Assembly: GCA_022842165.1 (NCBI GenBank)
Contig: JALHQC010000013.1
Coordinates: 25,135-89,134, forward strand
Direction: 5' to 3'
Source of the DNA: a bacterium
GTDB taxonomy: Bacteria; Pseudomonadota; Alphaproteobacteria; Rhizobiales; Aestuariivirgaceae
DNA: 64,000 nt
The first letter of the stretch is position 1; each line of letters begins with the position of its first letter. The position numbers were made by a program, and so were the translations under genes. Under the pieces are notes generated by a model. The model ran no database searches, was not told the DNA's origin, and worked only from the letters and a program-made list of their open reading frames with translations. Shown here piece after piece: positions 46,135 through 54,685 of this stretch.

Positions 46135-47657
46135 GCGCGGCGCCGCAGGTTGCAGCGCTGTCGCTGGTCAATGTCGACAAGCGCTTTCCCGGCGTTCATG
46201 CATTGAAGAGCGTTTCGATCGACATCATGCGCGGTGAGGTGATCGGCCTCATCGGCGAGAATGGCGCCGGAAAATCGACACTCATGAAAATCCTGAGCGG
46301 CGTCTACCAGCCGGACTCGGGCGAAATCCGCATCGCCGGAAATCCGGCGTCCTTCGAGAATGCCGCGGATGCCAACCGCAAAGGCATCGGCATGGTGTTT
46401 CAGGAGCAGTCGCTCCTCACCAACATGACGGTGGGCGAGAACATCTATCTCGGCAACGAGGCACAGTTCACGCGGTTTGGCATCGTCGACTGGAAAGCGC
46501 TCTATGCGGCAGCCGCCCGGCAGCTCGCCAAGGTGCAGGTCGACGTCGATCCGCGCGCACGCGCCGACACCTTGAGCTTCGCGGCGCGCCAGATGGTGGA
46601 ACTCGCCAAGGCGCTGACGCTCGAGGACCATGCCGGCGACCACTTGGTGATCCTGCTCGACGAGCCGACATCGGTTCTCGAGCGCGCCGAAATCGACATT
46701 CTCTTCGCCCGCGTGCGGGCGCTGAAATCGCGCGCCTCCTTCATCTTCGTCTCGCACCGGCTCGACGAGGTCCTCGAACTTTCCGACCGCATCTATGTGA
46801 TGAAGGACGGCGCCGTCGTCGCCCACCTCAATGCCGCCGAAGCCGACACGACCAGGCTTCACCACCTGATGGTGGGCCGCAGCCTGCAGGCGGAATATTA
46901 TCGCGAGCCGCTGCAGCAGCCCTATCGCGACGAGGTCGTGCTCGAGGCCGAGGGCCTGTCGCTCGGCCATGCGTACCGCGATGTGAGTTTCAAGCTTCAT
47001 GCCGGCGAAATCCTCGGCATTGCCGGGGTCATCGGCTCGGGCCGCGAGGAATTGACGCGGACATTGGCGGGCTTTGCACCACATGACGGCGGCAAGCTGC
47101 GCATCAGCGGCCGCGACGTGCGGCTGACAACGCCCGCCGAAGCGGTGGACCTCGGCATCGGCTATATCCCGCGCGAACGCCGCGTCGAGGGCCTAGTGCT
47201 GTTCCTGCCCGTCTCCGCCAATGTGACGCTTGCCGACCTCGGCCGCCTGACGCGCTACGGGCTGATCGACTCTGGCGAGGAAAGGCGGCTGGCGAAAAGC
47301 TGGGTCGAGCGCTTGAAGGTCAAGACGCCGACCATCAATACCCTGTGCCTCAACCTCTCCGGCGGCAACCAGCAAAAGGTGGTGCTGGCAAAGTGGCTGC
47401 AGGCCAAGGCCCGGATTCTCATTCTCGATCATCCGACGCGCGGGCTGGACGTGGGCGCGAAAGAAGAAGTCTATGATCTGGCGCGCGCGGTGACGGCGGA
47501 AGGCCTGGCCGTTATCCTGACATCCGACACGCTGGAAGAGACGATAGGCCTCAGCCACACGCTGATGGTGATGCGCGACGGCCTGATCACCCACCGCACG
47601 GATGCAAGCCCCGGCCACAAGCCCCGTCAGGTCGATCTCATTGGACATATGGTGTAG
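46131..47657 (+). CDS. CUT2 sugar ABC transporter ATPase
   Basis: A 508-residue tandem-NBD importer ATPase. The first half has Walker A IGENGAGKSTLMKIL, QMVELAKAL after an atypical signature, and Walker B ILLDEPTSVL. The second half has the expected degenerate Walker A GVIGSGREELT and a good LSGGNQQKVVLAKWL, but its Walker B reads ILDHPTRGLDVG, with His where the catalytic Glu usually lies. The other two CUT2 ATPases in the window keep Glu there. The gene is coupled to the first permease by overlap. Confidence 0.9.
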   Translation: MSAAPQVAALSLVNVDKRFPGVHALKSVSIDIMRGEVIGLIGENGAGKSTLMKILSGVYQPDSGEIRIAGNPASFENAADANRKGIGMVFQEQSLLTNMTVGENIYLGNEAQFTRFGIVDWKALYAAAARQLAKVQVDVDPRARADTLSFAARQMVELAKALTLEDHAGDHLVILLDEPTSVLERAEIDILFARVRALKSRASFIFVSHRLDEVLELSDRIYVMKDGAVVAHLNAAEADTTRLHHLMVGRSLQAEYYREPLQQPYRDEVVLEAEGLSLGHAYRDVSFKLHAGEILGIAGVIGSGREELTRTLAGFAPHDGGKLRISGRDVRLTTPAEAVDLGIGYIPRERRVEGLVLFLPVSANVTLADLGRLTRYGLIDSGEERRLAKSWVERLKVKTPTINTLCLNLSGGNQQKVVLAKWLQAKARILILDHPTRGLDVGAKEEVYDLARAVTAEGLAVILTSDTLEETIGLSHTLMVMRDGLITHRTDASPGHKPRQVDLIGHMV

Positions 47658-47664
47658 CCCCGCA

Positions 47665-48624
47665 ATGAAGGCCCTCCCCGACCGGATGAATGTGGACGCG
47701 TTGCGGCAGTGGCTGCCGCTTGTGACGCTGGTGATCCTGGTCACCGTGGTCGGCATCATGCAGCCGGTTTTTCTCCAGCCCTCGACCTTGCTGCAACTCG
47801 CCAGCGACACGGCGGTGCTGTTCATTCTCGCAACCGGCGTCACCTTCGTCATCATGCTGGGCGGCATCGATCTGTCGCTGCAGTCGATGGCATCCTTCGC
47901 CAGCGTCATCGTGGCGCTCACGGTGGCGCGGCTCGGCTACGCCTCCTTCGTGCTGGCGGTGGGCATCGGCATTCTTGCGGGCCTCATGTCGGGGCTTGCC
48001 CATGTGAAGCTCAAGATACCGTCATTCATCGCGACGCTGGCCATGGGCGGCGTGCTGTTCAGCGCGGCACTTGTCACCTCGAAGGAGCGCTCCATCACGC
48101 TGGGCGATGCCGAGCGGAGCTATCAGACCTGGATCACCGGAAACCTGTTCGGCATTCCGAACGTCATCATCGTCGGGCTCATCGTGTTGGCCGTTGCCCA
48201 TACGCTTCAGGCGCACACGCGCTTTGGCCGCTACAGCGCGGCAATCGGCGCCGGCGAGCCTGCGGCCTATGCCTCGGGCGTCAAGGTCGACCGGCAGAAG
48301 GTTTTTGCCTACATGCTGTCGGCGGGTTTTGCAGCGCTGGCGGGCGTCATCCTCGCCGGCCGCCTGTCAAGCGGCTCGCCAACGCTGGCCGCGGAAATGC
48401 TGCTGCCCTCGATTGCCGCGGTCGTCGTCGGCGGCACGGCCATCACCGGCGGCGTCGGCAGCATCTGGCGCACGCTGGTGGGCTCCCTCATCATTTCGGT
48501 CGTCCGCATCGGCATGACGTTCCTCGGCGTGAACATCTTCGCGCAGAACATCGTGTTCGGCGTGGTGCTGGTCATCGCCGTCGCCATCACCATCGATCGC
48601 TCGAAGATACCGGTCGTCAAGTAG
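47665..48624 (+). CDS. CUT2 sugar ABC transporter permease
   Basis: A 319-residue permease partnering the one at 45121, with GVTFVIMLGGIDLSLQSMAS near residue 60 and VVVGGTAITGGVGSIWRTL near the end. It starts seven bases after the ATPase stop; an in-frame start inside the ATPase gene is not needed. Spans and length fit the ribose-type family. Confidence 0.9.
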   Translation: MKALPDRMNVDALRQWLPLVTLVILVTVVGIMQPVFLQPSTLLQLASDTAVLFILATGVTFVIMLGGIDLSLQSMASFASVIVALTVARLGYASFVLAVGIGILAGLMSGLAHVKLKIPSFIATLAMGGVLFSAALVTSKERSITLGDAERSYQTWITGNLFGIPNVIIVGLIVLAVAHTLQAHTRFGRYSAAIGAGEPAAYASGVKVDRQKVFAYMLSAGFAALAGVILAGRLSSGSPTLAAEMLLPSIAAVVVGGTAITGGVGSIWRTLVGSLIISVVRIGMTFLGVNIFAQNIVFGVVLVIAVAITIDRSKIPVVK

Positions 48625-48643
48625 CGAGGGGGAGGATTTCACA

Positions 48644-49435
48644 ATGGACATGGGGCTTGGCGGCAAGGTTGCCGTAATTACGGGCGGCAGCATCGGAATT
48701 GGCCTCGCCGTCGCCAAGGGGCTGGCAGCCGAGGGTGCCCACATCTTCCTGGTGGCGCGCGATGCCGCACGGCTCGAGGCGGCGCGTGCCGATGTCGCCG
48801 CTTCGGCCAAGGTGAGGGTCGCCGCTCTTGCATGTGACGTTGCAACCGCCGAAGGCTGCGCGGCAGCGGTTGCGGCAGTCGAGAAGGAATTCGGCGGCGC
48901 CGACATCCTGCTGAACAATGCCGGCACCGGCAGCAACGAAACCATCATGGAAGCGCCCGACAGCAAGTGGCAGTATTACTGGGATCTCCATGTCATGGCG
49001 GCTACCCGCCTGGCCCGCGGGCTCGTCCCCTCGATGAAGGCGCGGGGCGGCGGCGTCATCCTCAACAATGCCTCGATCTGTGCCGCCCAGCCCCTGTGGT
49101 ACGAACCGATCTACAACGTCACCAAGGCAGCACTCGTGATGCTGTCGAAGACCATGGCGACCGAATTCATCAAGGACAATATCCGCGTCAACGCCATCAA
49201 CCCCGGCTTTGTGCTGACGCCGGACTGGATCAAGACGGCAAAGCAGCTGACCGCCGATTCAGGTGGCGACTGGAAGGGCTATATCGACAATCTCGCGAAG
49301 GAGAATGCACCGATCGCGCGCTTTGCATCGCCCGAGGAAATTGCCGACTTCTTCGTTTTCCTGTGCTCGGCGCGTGCCAGCTATTCGGTGGGTTCCACCT
49401 ACTTCGTCGATGGCGGGATGCTGAAGACGGTCTGA
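48644..49435 (+). CDS. SDR family oxidoreductase
   Basis: A 263-residue short-chain dehydrogenase. Cofactor motif ITGGSIGIGLAVAKGL, ILLNNAG, catalytic region NNASICAAQPL and YEPIYNVTKAALV (Tyr-xxx-Lys), and the C-terminal FVDGGM are intact. It lies 19 bases after the last permease gene and is the final gene of the second importer's operon, so it probably oxidises the imported polyol or sugar. The substrate is not defined. Confidence 0.9.
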   Translation: MDMGLGGKVAVITGGSIGIGLAVAKGLAAEGAHIFLVARDAARLEAARADVAASAKVRVAALACDVATAEGCAAAVAAVEKEFGGADILLNNAGTGSNETIMEAPDSKWQYYWDLHVMAATRLARGLVPSMKARGGGVILNNASICAAQPLWYEPIYNVTKAALVMLSKTMATEFIKDNIRVNAINPGFVLTPDWIKTAKQLTADSGGDWKGYIDNLAKENAPIARFASPEEIADFFVFLCSARASYSVGSTYFVDGGMLKTV

Positions 49436-49638
49436 ACCGGAACCGCGCGGTACTGCAGGCCTGCCCAACGGCGTCCTGAAGGCCGTGTCCTGCAGACTCT
49501 TCAAGCGCTTCACCGGCTGGCGCGCCGTAGCACTGCAACCGTTGGCGCCCATGCCCGCGCCCCCCGCCCCTCAACTGTGTAAGGAAGTGTTTATGTCTTG
49601 GCTGTAATTGAGTCTTTCCAGTAGTCACGAGGCGGCCG

Positions 49639-50484
49639 ATGGCACAAGCTTGGTTTTATCAACCCACCGACATGCTCAACTTCGATTGGGCATTCGGCTT
49701 TCCGACCGACACCCTCCAGCTGAAGGCGTCGAGCATAAAGTGGGGCGATGACAGCCAGCGGGTTACCTATCGCGGCAGCTTCGTTTACGACAGCAATGCC
49801 GCCACCGCCGATGTGCTGGGCCTCAAGAGCGGCACGCTCACCGGTTACGACGTCTACGAAAACCAGATCCTGCGCGTGAAAATGTCCGGCCTGTCATTCG
49901 ACGCGGTTGCCGCCTTCGTCTACATGGAGCAGAACGATCCGGTCTACAATTTCGAGCTTCTGGAACAGCTGCTGTCGAAGGCCGACGTGATCAACGGCTC
50001 GTTCTTCGACGACGTGCTTTACGGCTTCCGCGGCAGCGACACGATTTTCGGCGGACGCCGCCACGATACGCTTTATGGTAACGAAGGCCACGACAAGCTT
50101 GATGGCGGTTCAGGGCACGACACGCTGATCGGCGGCAAGGGCAACGATATATTGACGGGCGGCACCGGGCGCGACAAGTTCGTCTTCGACACCGCGTTCT
50201 CGAGCGTCAACGTCGATACGATTCAGGACTTCGTCACCGCCGACGATACGATCCAGCTCGACAACACGATCTTCACTGCGCTGACGGTCGAAGGTGTGCT
50301 GGCAGCTTCGGCCTTCACGACCGGCACGGCGGCAACCGACGCCAACCACCGCATCATTTTCGACAGCGTCACCGGTGCATTGTTTTACGATGCCGACGGC
50401 CTGAACGGCAACGCAGCGGTTCGGTTCGCCACGATTGCCGGCATCCAGGGCACATTGTCAGCCGCTGATTTCGAAGTGATCTGA
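49639..50484 (+). CDS. RTX calcium-binding protein
   Basis: A 281-residue protein with about four nonapeptide RTX repeats around residues 125-170 (GGRRHDTLYG, GNEGHDKLDG, GGSGHDTLIG, GGKGNDILTG) that bind Ca2+ in a beta-roll. The C-terminus, ending with the pattern SAADFEVI, resembles type I secretion signals. It lacks an N-terminal signal peptide, as expected for type I export. The N-terminal 110 residues match no domain that I recognise. A TolC-type gene lies downstream, but no type I ABC protein or membrane fusion partner is nearby. Confidence 0.85.
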   Translation: MAQAWFYQPTDMLNFDWAFGFPTDTLQLKASSIKWGDDSQRVTYRGSFVYDSNAATADVLGLKSGTLTGYDVYENQILRVKMSGLSFDAVAAFVYMEQNDPVYNFELLEQLLSKADVINGSFFDDVLYGFRGSDTIFGGRRHDTLYGNEGHDKLDGGSGHDTLIGGKGNDILTGGTGRDKFVFDTAFSSVNVDTIQDFVTADDTIQLDNTIFTALTVEGVLAASAFTTGTAATDANHRIIFDSVTGALFYDADGLNGNAAVRFATIAGIQGTLSAADFEVI

Positions 50485-50551
50485 CGGCTTTAGCAAGAAC
50501 GCCGAGAGTAAATAGCCCTGCGTTTTCAGTTGTTTACGCAGAAGAATTCGC

Positions 50552-51148
50552 CTATTGCGCGATGACGATGGCGGTTTCCCGGCTCTTGCCAAAGACCAGA
50601 GCCGCCGAGGGCATTCCAGTGGCGTCTTTTTCAACGAGGAAAGTTCCGCTTCTCCCGTCTGAGCAGGCCACGCGCACGCGCTGATTGCTCTTCAGGTCCG
50701 GCCCGTCCCACTCCTGCCGGCCGGAACAATAGTCGCCGTCCCGGTTTTCGGCATCGATGCCGCCCTCGCTGTAGCGCGCCACCCAGCTTGCAGTTTCGAA
50801 CCCCGCGCCGGATGACGGATTGTCGGCGAATTCCGGCTCGGCGGGAAGCGCAGCGGCGGCCTCGCCCGATAGCGGGAGCGGGCCTGCATCGCCGATGCCG
50901 GTGGGAACCGGAGACGTGGAAACGGGCGCGGCGGCCATGTCGGGAGGAACCGACAGGCTTTGCCGCTGTGCGGCCGACCCTTGGGAATCCAGCATCTGGG
51001 CGGTCGGAACATCCTCGATCCGCGTGATGCTGCAGCCCGGCAGCGTGACGCTGACGATGACGAGCACGGCTGCACCCACGCTGCTGAGAAGCGGAAGGGC
51101 TGGTGCCGGCTCCCTCCCCGCGACAGATGCTGATGCTCCGGGCCGCAT
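50552..51148 (-). CDS. Putative lipoprotein
   Basis: A 198-residue protein with a hydrophobic leader ending in the lipobox VTLPGCS, so it is a probable lipoprotein. The centre is Pro/Ser/Ala-rich; the C-terminal third (DYCSGRQEWDGPDLKSNQRV and GTFLVEKDAT) looks like a compact folded domain, with two Cys residues, that I cannot name. It starts 16 bases after the TolC-family gene on the same strand, after AGGAGG at 12 bases, and so probably belongs to its operon. Earlier in-frame starts overlap that gene. Confidence 0.7.
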   Translation of the reverse strand: MRPGASASVAGREPAPALPLLSSVGAAVLVIVSVTLPGCSITRIEDVPTAQMLDSQGSAAQRQSLSVPPDMAAAPVSTSPVPTGIGDAGPLPLSGEAAAALPAEPEFADNPSSGAGFETASWVARYSEGGIDAENRDGDYCSGRQEWDGPDLKSNQRVRVACSDGRSGTFLVEKDATGMPSAALVFGKSRETAIVIAQ

Positions 51149-51164
51149 GTCCAAGGCTTGCCTC

Positions 51165-52562
51165 CTAGTCGTTGGGGCTGACCGGCTCTGTTCTCTCGAA
51201 ACTGTCGGGCGATGGCGTTTCGGGAACCGCTTCATAATCCCGCGCATAGGCCCGCGCCTGCGGCGGCGGCGCGATGCCGAGCGTCTTCAACAGATCGCCC
51301 GTCGAGGCCAGAATGCGGAAGTGACCGAACTTGACGGCGGTATCCGAACTCGCCACCGCGAGCTGCACCGAATAGCGGGTGTTCTGGGTGTCGAGGAGAT
51401 CGATCAGCGAACGCTCGCCGATCCTGAACTGTTCGAGATACGAGCCGCGCAGCTGTTCGACAGTCGCAAGCTCGCGAAGGAGTTCGCGGAGGCGGCGCGT
51501 CTGCTGCGCGTGACGGTTCCACGAGAGGCGCACGCCTTCTTCCACTTCCCGGGTAATGCGGTGGAGGCGATGGTAGCTCTCGTCCACATGGCGGATCTGC
51601 TCCTGGGTATTCGCCTTGTCGATGCCGCCGTTGTAGAGGTTCCAGTTGACGACGACGTTGGCCTGCAGATCGCCGTAGAACCCTTCCTCGGCGTTGATGT
51701 CGTCCGCGGCCGTAGCGCGGCCCTCGAGGCTAACCTTCGGATACATCTTCGACTTCGCTCCCTTCACAAGCGCGGCGGCGGCGTCGATGTCAGCCTTCGC
51801 GAAGCGAATCGAGGGATGTCTGGAGCGCGCCCGGCTCAGCGCCGCATCGAGCGACTTGGGGATGAGGTTCTTCGTGTTCAGCGGCTTGCCGAGCTTGCCG
51901 ACCGGCCGCCCGACCAGGCGGATGAAGGTCGCTTCGGCGGCCTTCAGCTCTTCCCGGAATTCCTCGATCCGCGCTTTCGCGGCATAGACGCGTTCCTGTG
52001 CCTGCTGACGGTCGGCCACGCTGATGGTGCCGCCGCCCGCGCCTTGCGAAATGTCGCCGAGGATTTTCTGGTGATAGCCGATGTTTTCCTGCGACAGGGC
52101 AATGATGCGGTGCAGCCTTGCAATCTCGAGATACTCTCGGATCACGGCGAGCGCGATGTACTCGGAACGCTCGCGCACCCGGTAGGACGCGCCGTCGACC
52201 CGCGATGCCTGGTGCTCGATCTCGGCTTCCGTCCCAAAGCCATCGAACAGCAATTGCCGCACCACGAGGCTTGCTTCCTTGCGGACGAAGACATCGTCGC
52301 GATTGCCGGTCTGCCGGGTCGAACTGTCGTCGCGCATTTCAGCGCCGAGACTGCCTTCGAGATCGATCTTCGGACGATAAAGGCCGCGGCCCTGTTCCAG
52401 CTCGAACTCGATCCCTTCGCGGTTGGAAATCGCCTCGCCGATTTCGGGATTGCTTTCGACCGCGATCGCGACGGCTTCCTTCAAACCCATGGCGGATGCG
52501 GCTGCCGTCCATGACAGCAGGATCGCGAACGACACTCCCGAAGCTAATCTGAGATGGCCCAC
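51165..52562 (-). CDS. TolC-family outer-membrane channel
   Basis: A 465-residue outer-membrane efflux protein, OEP family. A signal peptide (FAILLSWTAAASA) precedes the first helix GLKEAVAIAVESNPEIG; LLFDGFGTEAEIEHQ, NWNLYNGGIDKANTQ and the QFRIGERSLIDLLDTQNTRY region are the periodic segments of the TolC coiled barrel. A GTG start after GGGGGGAATGAAGAC is preferred to a TTG seven codons upstream. It may serve RTX export or drug efflux. Confidence 0.88.
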   Translation of the reverse strand: MGHLRLASGVSFAILLSWTAAASAMGLKEAVAIAVESNPEIGEAISNREGIEFELEQGRGLYRPKIDLEGSLGAEMRDDSSTRQTGNRDDVFVRKEASLVVRQLLFDGFGTEAEIEHQASRVDGASYRVRERSEYIALAVIREYLEIARLHRIIALSQENIGYHQKILGDISQGAGGGTISVADRQQAQERVYAAKARIEEFREELKAAEATFIRLVGRPVGKLGKPLNTKNLIPKSLDAALSRARSRHPSIRFAKADIDAAAALVKGAKSKMYPKVSLEGRATAADDINAEEGFYGDLQANVVVNWNLYNGGIDKANTQEQIRHVDESYHRLHRITREVEEGVRLSWNRHAQQTRRLRELLRELATVEQLRGSYLEQFRIGERSLIDLLDTQNTRYSVQLAVASSDTAVKFGHFRILASTGDLLKTLGIAPPPQARAYARDYEAVPETPSPDSFERTEPVSPND

Positions 52563-52685
52563 GTCTTCATTCCCCCCCGGCAACGCTCGCTCGGCGTCTG
52601 AGCGGCGAACCTTATCATAGGGGCACGGTGTTTCAACTTCTAATATGTTGCCCCTTTCCCGCGCCAGATCAGCGATTTGGCCGTT

Positions 52686-53696
52686 CTAGGCTCGCGGTCC
52701 GGACCGGCCCAGAATCCGCCGGACCAGGATCGGTGCTGCAATCGAAACGATGAGCAGGCAGCCCAGAATCACGCTGATCACGATCCCCGGTACGTTGACG
52801 AGTGACAGGCCGAACGTGATGAGCCCGAGGATGAACACCGCCAGCACCACGCCAGGGATTGTCCCCGATCCGCCGGCAATCGACACGCCGCCGAGAATGA
52901 CCATCGTGATGATCTCAAGCTCCCAGCCGAGCGCGATATTGGGCCTTGTGGAGCCGATGCGCGCGGTGAGAAGCATGGCCGCCAGCCCGGCGAGCAGCCC
53001 CGTCAGCACGAAGAGCAGGAAGCGGATGCGTTCGACCGGAATGCCGGAGAATTTCGCCGCCATCGGATTGTTGCCGATCGCGTAGAGCTTCCGGCCAAAT
53101 GCCGTCTTGTGCAGGACGATACCGAAGACCACGACCAACAGCAGGAAGATGACGAAGGACCAGGGGAGCGGCGGCCAGTTGACGAGATAGCTCTGGCCGA
53201 TTGCGGTGTAGTCCTTCGGATATTGCTTGATGACCTGATCGCCGAGGACCACCTGCGCCAGGCCACGATAGAGGGACATTGTGCCGATGGTGACGACGAT
53301 GGACGGCAGGCCGATGCGCGTGACCAGAAAGCCGTTGAAGGCGCCGCACACGATGCCGACCGCCGGCCCGACCAGCAGGAGAATGCCGAGCGGCACGCCC
53401 GATTGGGCTGCTAGGCCGGTTGCAAGCGAGGCGAGCGCGATGATGGCGGCGACCGACAGGTCGATCTCGCGCGTGATGATGAGGAGCGCCATGGCAAGCG
53501 CCACGATGGCCTTTTCGGAGAAGTTATAGGTCGCGTCCGAAAGATTGTAGATGTCGAGGAAATAGGGCGAGATCGCCGTGTTGCCGATGATCACCACGAC
53601 CAGCAACGCAACGAGAATGGTTTCCCAGCGGAGCAGCCAGTCGGACAGCCGGCGCGGCGCGGAATCGGCAATCGCCTGGCGCGGGGCCACGTTCAT
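52686..53696 (-). CDS. rhaQ: Rhamnose-type ABC transporter permease (RhaQ-like)
   Basis: A 336-residue CUT2 permease with ALLIITREIDLSVAAIIAL (with the unusual REIDLSV in place of GGIDLSV) and MVILGGVSIAGGSGTIPGV. This variant motif is common among rhamnose/autoinducer-type permeases. It overlaps the preceding permease by four bases and ends the rhaS-rhaT-rhaP-rhaQ operon. The start ATG gives MNVAPRQA. Confidence 0.88.
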   Translation of the reverse strand: MNVAPRQAIADSAPRRLSDWLLRWETILVALLVVVIIGNTAISPYFLDIYNLSDATYNFSEKAIVALAMALLIITREIDLSVAAIIALASLATGLAAQSGVPLGILLLVGPAVGIVCGAFNGFLVTRIGLPSIVVTIGTMSLYRGLAQVVLGDQVIKQYPKDYTAIGQSYLVNWPPLPWSFVIFLLLVVVFGIVLHKTAFGRKLYAIGNNPMAAKFSGIPVERIRFLLFVLTGLLAGLAAMLLTARIGSTRPNIALGWELEIITMVILGGVSIAGGSGTIPGVVLAVFILGLITFGLSLVNVPGIVISVILGCLLIVSIAAPILVRRILGRSGPRA

Positions 53697-54685
53697 TTCG
53701 CGGCTCCTGCGGCGCGGCGTGCTTCCGGCAGGATGAGCTTGACGCCGCGCTTCTCGGCACGCGCATTGACGACGACGGCGGCAAGGATGACCGTACCCGA
53801 AATCGCCATCTGCCAGAACGGCGTGATCTGCATGACCGGAAGCGCATTGACGATGACGCCGAGGAACAGCGCCCCCAGCAGCGTGCCGCTGACGCTGCCG
53901 ACGCCGCCCGCGATCGAGACGCCGCCGATGACGCAGGCCGCGATGACGGTCAATTCGTAGCCTGACGCGATCTCGGAATAGGCAACGCCATAACGCGACA
54001 CCCAGAGATAGCCGCAAAGGCCGGAAATGGCGCCCGAGACCGTGTAGACGAGGAACTGCTGGCGCGGCAGGTCGATTCCGCAATAGCGCGCCGCCACGGG
54101 GTTTCCGCCGACCGCGTAGAGCCCTCTGCCGGTGCGCGTCATCGCCAGGAACAGCCAGACGGCGAGCGACACTCCGAGCATGATCCAGAAAATGGTGGAC
54201 AGGCCGAACAGCGTCAGTTTCGGGAAGGACTGGAAGGTATCGCCCATTTCGGATGCGTTCACCTGGTTGCCGCCGCCATAGACGACGATCAGGCCGCGAT
54301 AGACGGCGAGCGTACCGAGCGTGACGACGATGGGCGGAATGGCGAAGTACGAGATGAGGCCGCCGTTGATCATGCCGAGGATAAGGCCCACGGCGGCGGC
54401 AAGCGCGATATAGGAGATGACCGGAAGGTCGGGATGAAATTGCGCCAGCGAGGCCGAAATCATGCCGGCCAGCGCCAGCGTGGAAGCTGTCGACAGATCG
54501 ATGCCCCGCGTCAGGATCACCATCATCTGGGCCAGCGCCAGCATGGCGAGAATGGAGGTATCGTTCAGTACACGGATGATATTGCCGAGAGACACGAAGG
54601 CCGGCGCATAGGCGCCGATCGCCGCGATCATCGCCAACACGATGGCGGCGAGTGCGGCTTCGCGATGCTTGAACAGCGAGGTCAT
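53693..54685 (-). CDS. rhaP: Rhamnose-type ABC transporter permease (RhaP-like)
   Basis: A 330-residue CUT2 permease with QMMVILTRGIDLSTASTLAL and CVIGGVSIAGGVGSVSGTL, the counterpart of RhaP. It overlaps the ATPase stop by four bases (ATGA) and its own stop overlaps the next start. About eight to ten membrane spans. It pairs with the RhaQ-like permease to form the channel. Confidence 0.88.
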   Translation of the reverse strand: MTSLFKHREAALAAIVLAMIAAIGAYAPAFVSLGNIIRVLNDTSILAMLALAQMMVILTRGIDLSTASTLALAGMISASLAQFHPDLPVISYIALAAAVGLILGMINGGLISYFAIPPIVVTLGTLAVYRGLIVVYGGGNQVNASEMGDTFQSFPKLTLFGLSTIFWIMLGVSLAVWLFLAMTRTGRGLYAVGGNPVAARYCGIDLPRQQFLVYTVSGAISGLCGYLWVSRYGVAYSEIASGYELTVIAACVIGGVSIAGGVGSVSGTLLGALFLGVIVNALPVMQITPFWQMAISGTVILAAVVVNARAEKRGVKLILPEARRAAGAAK

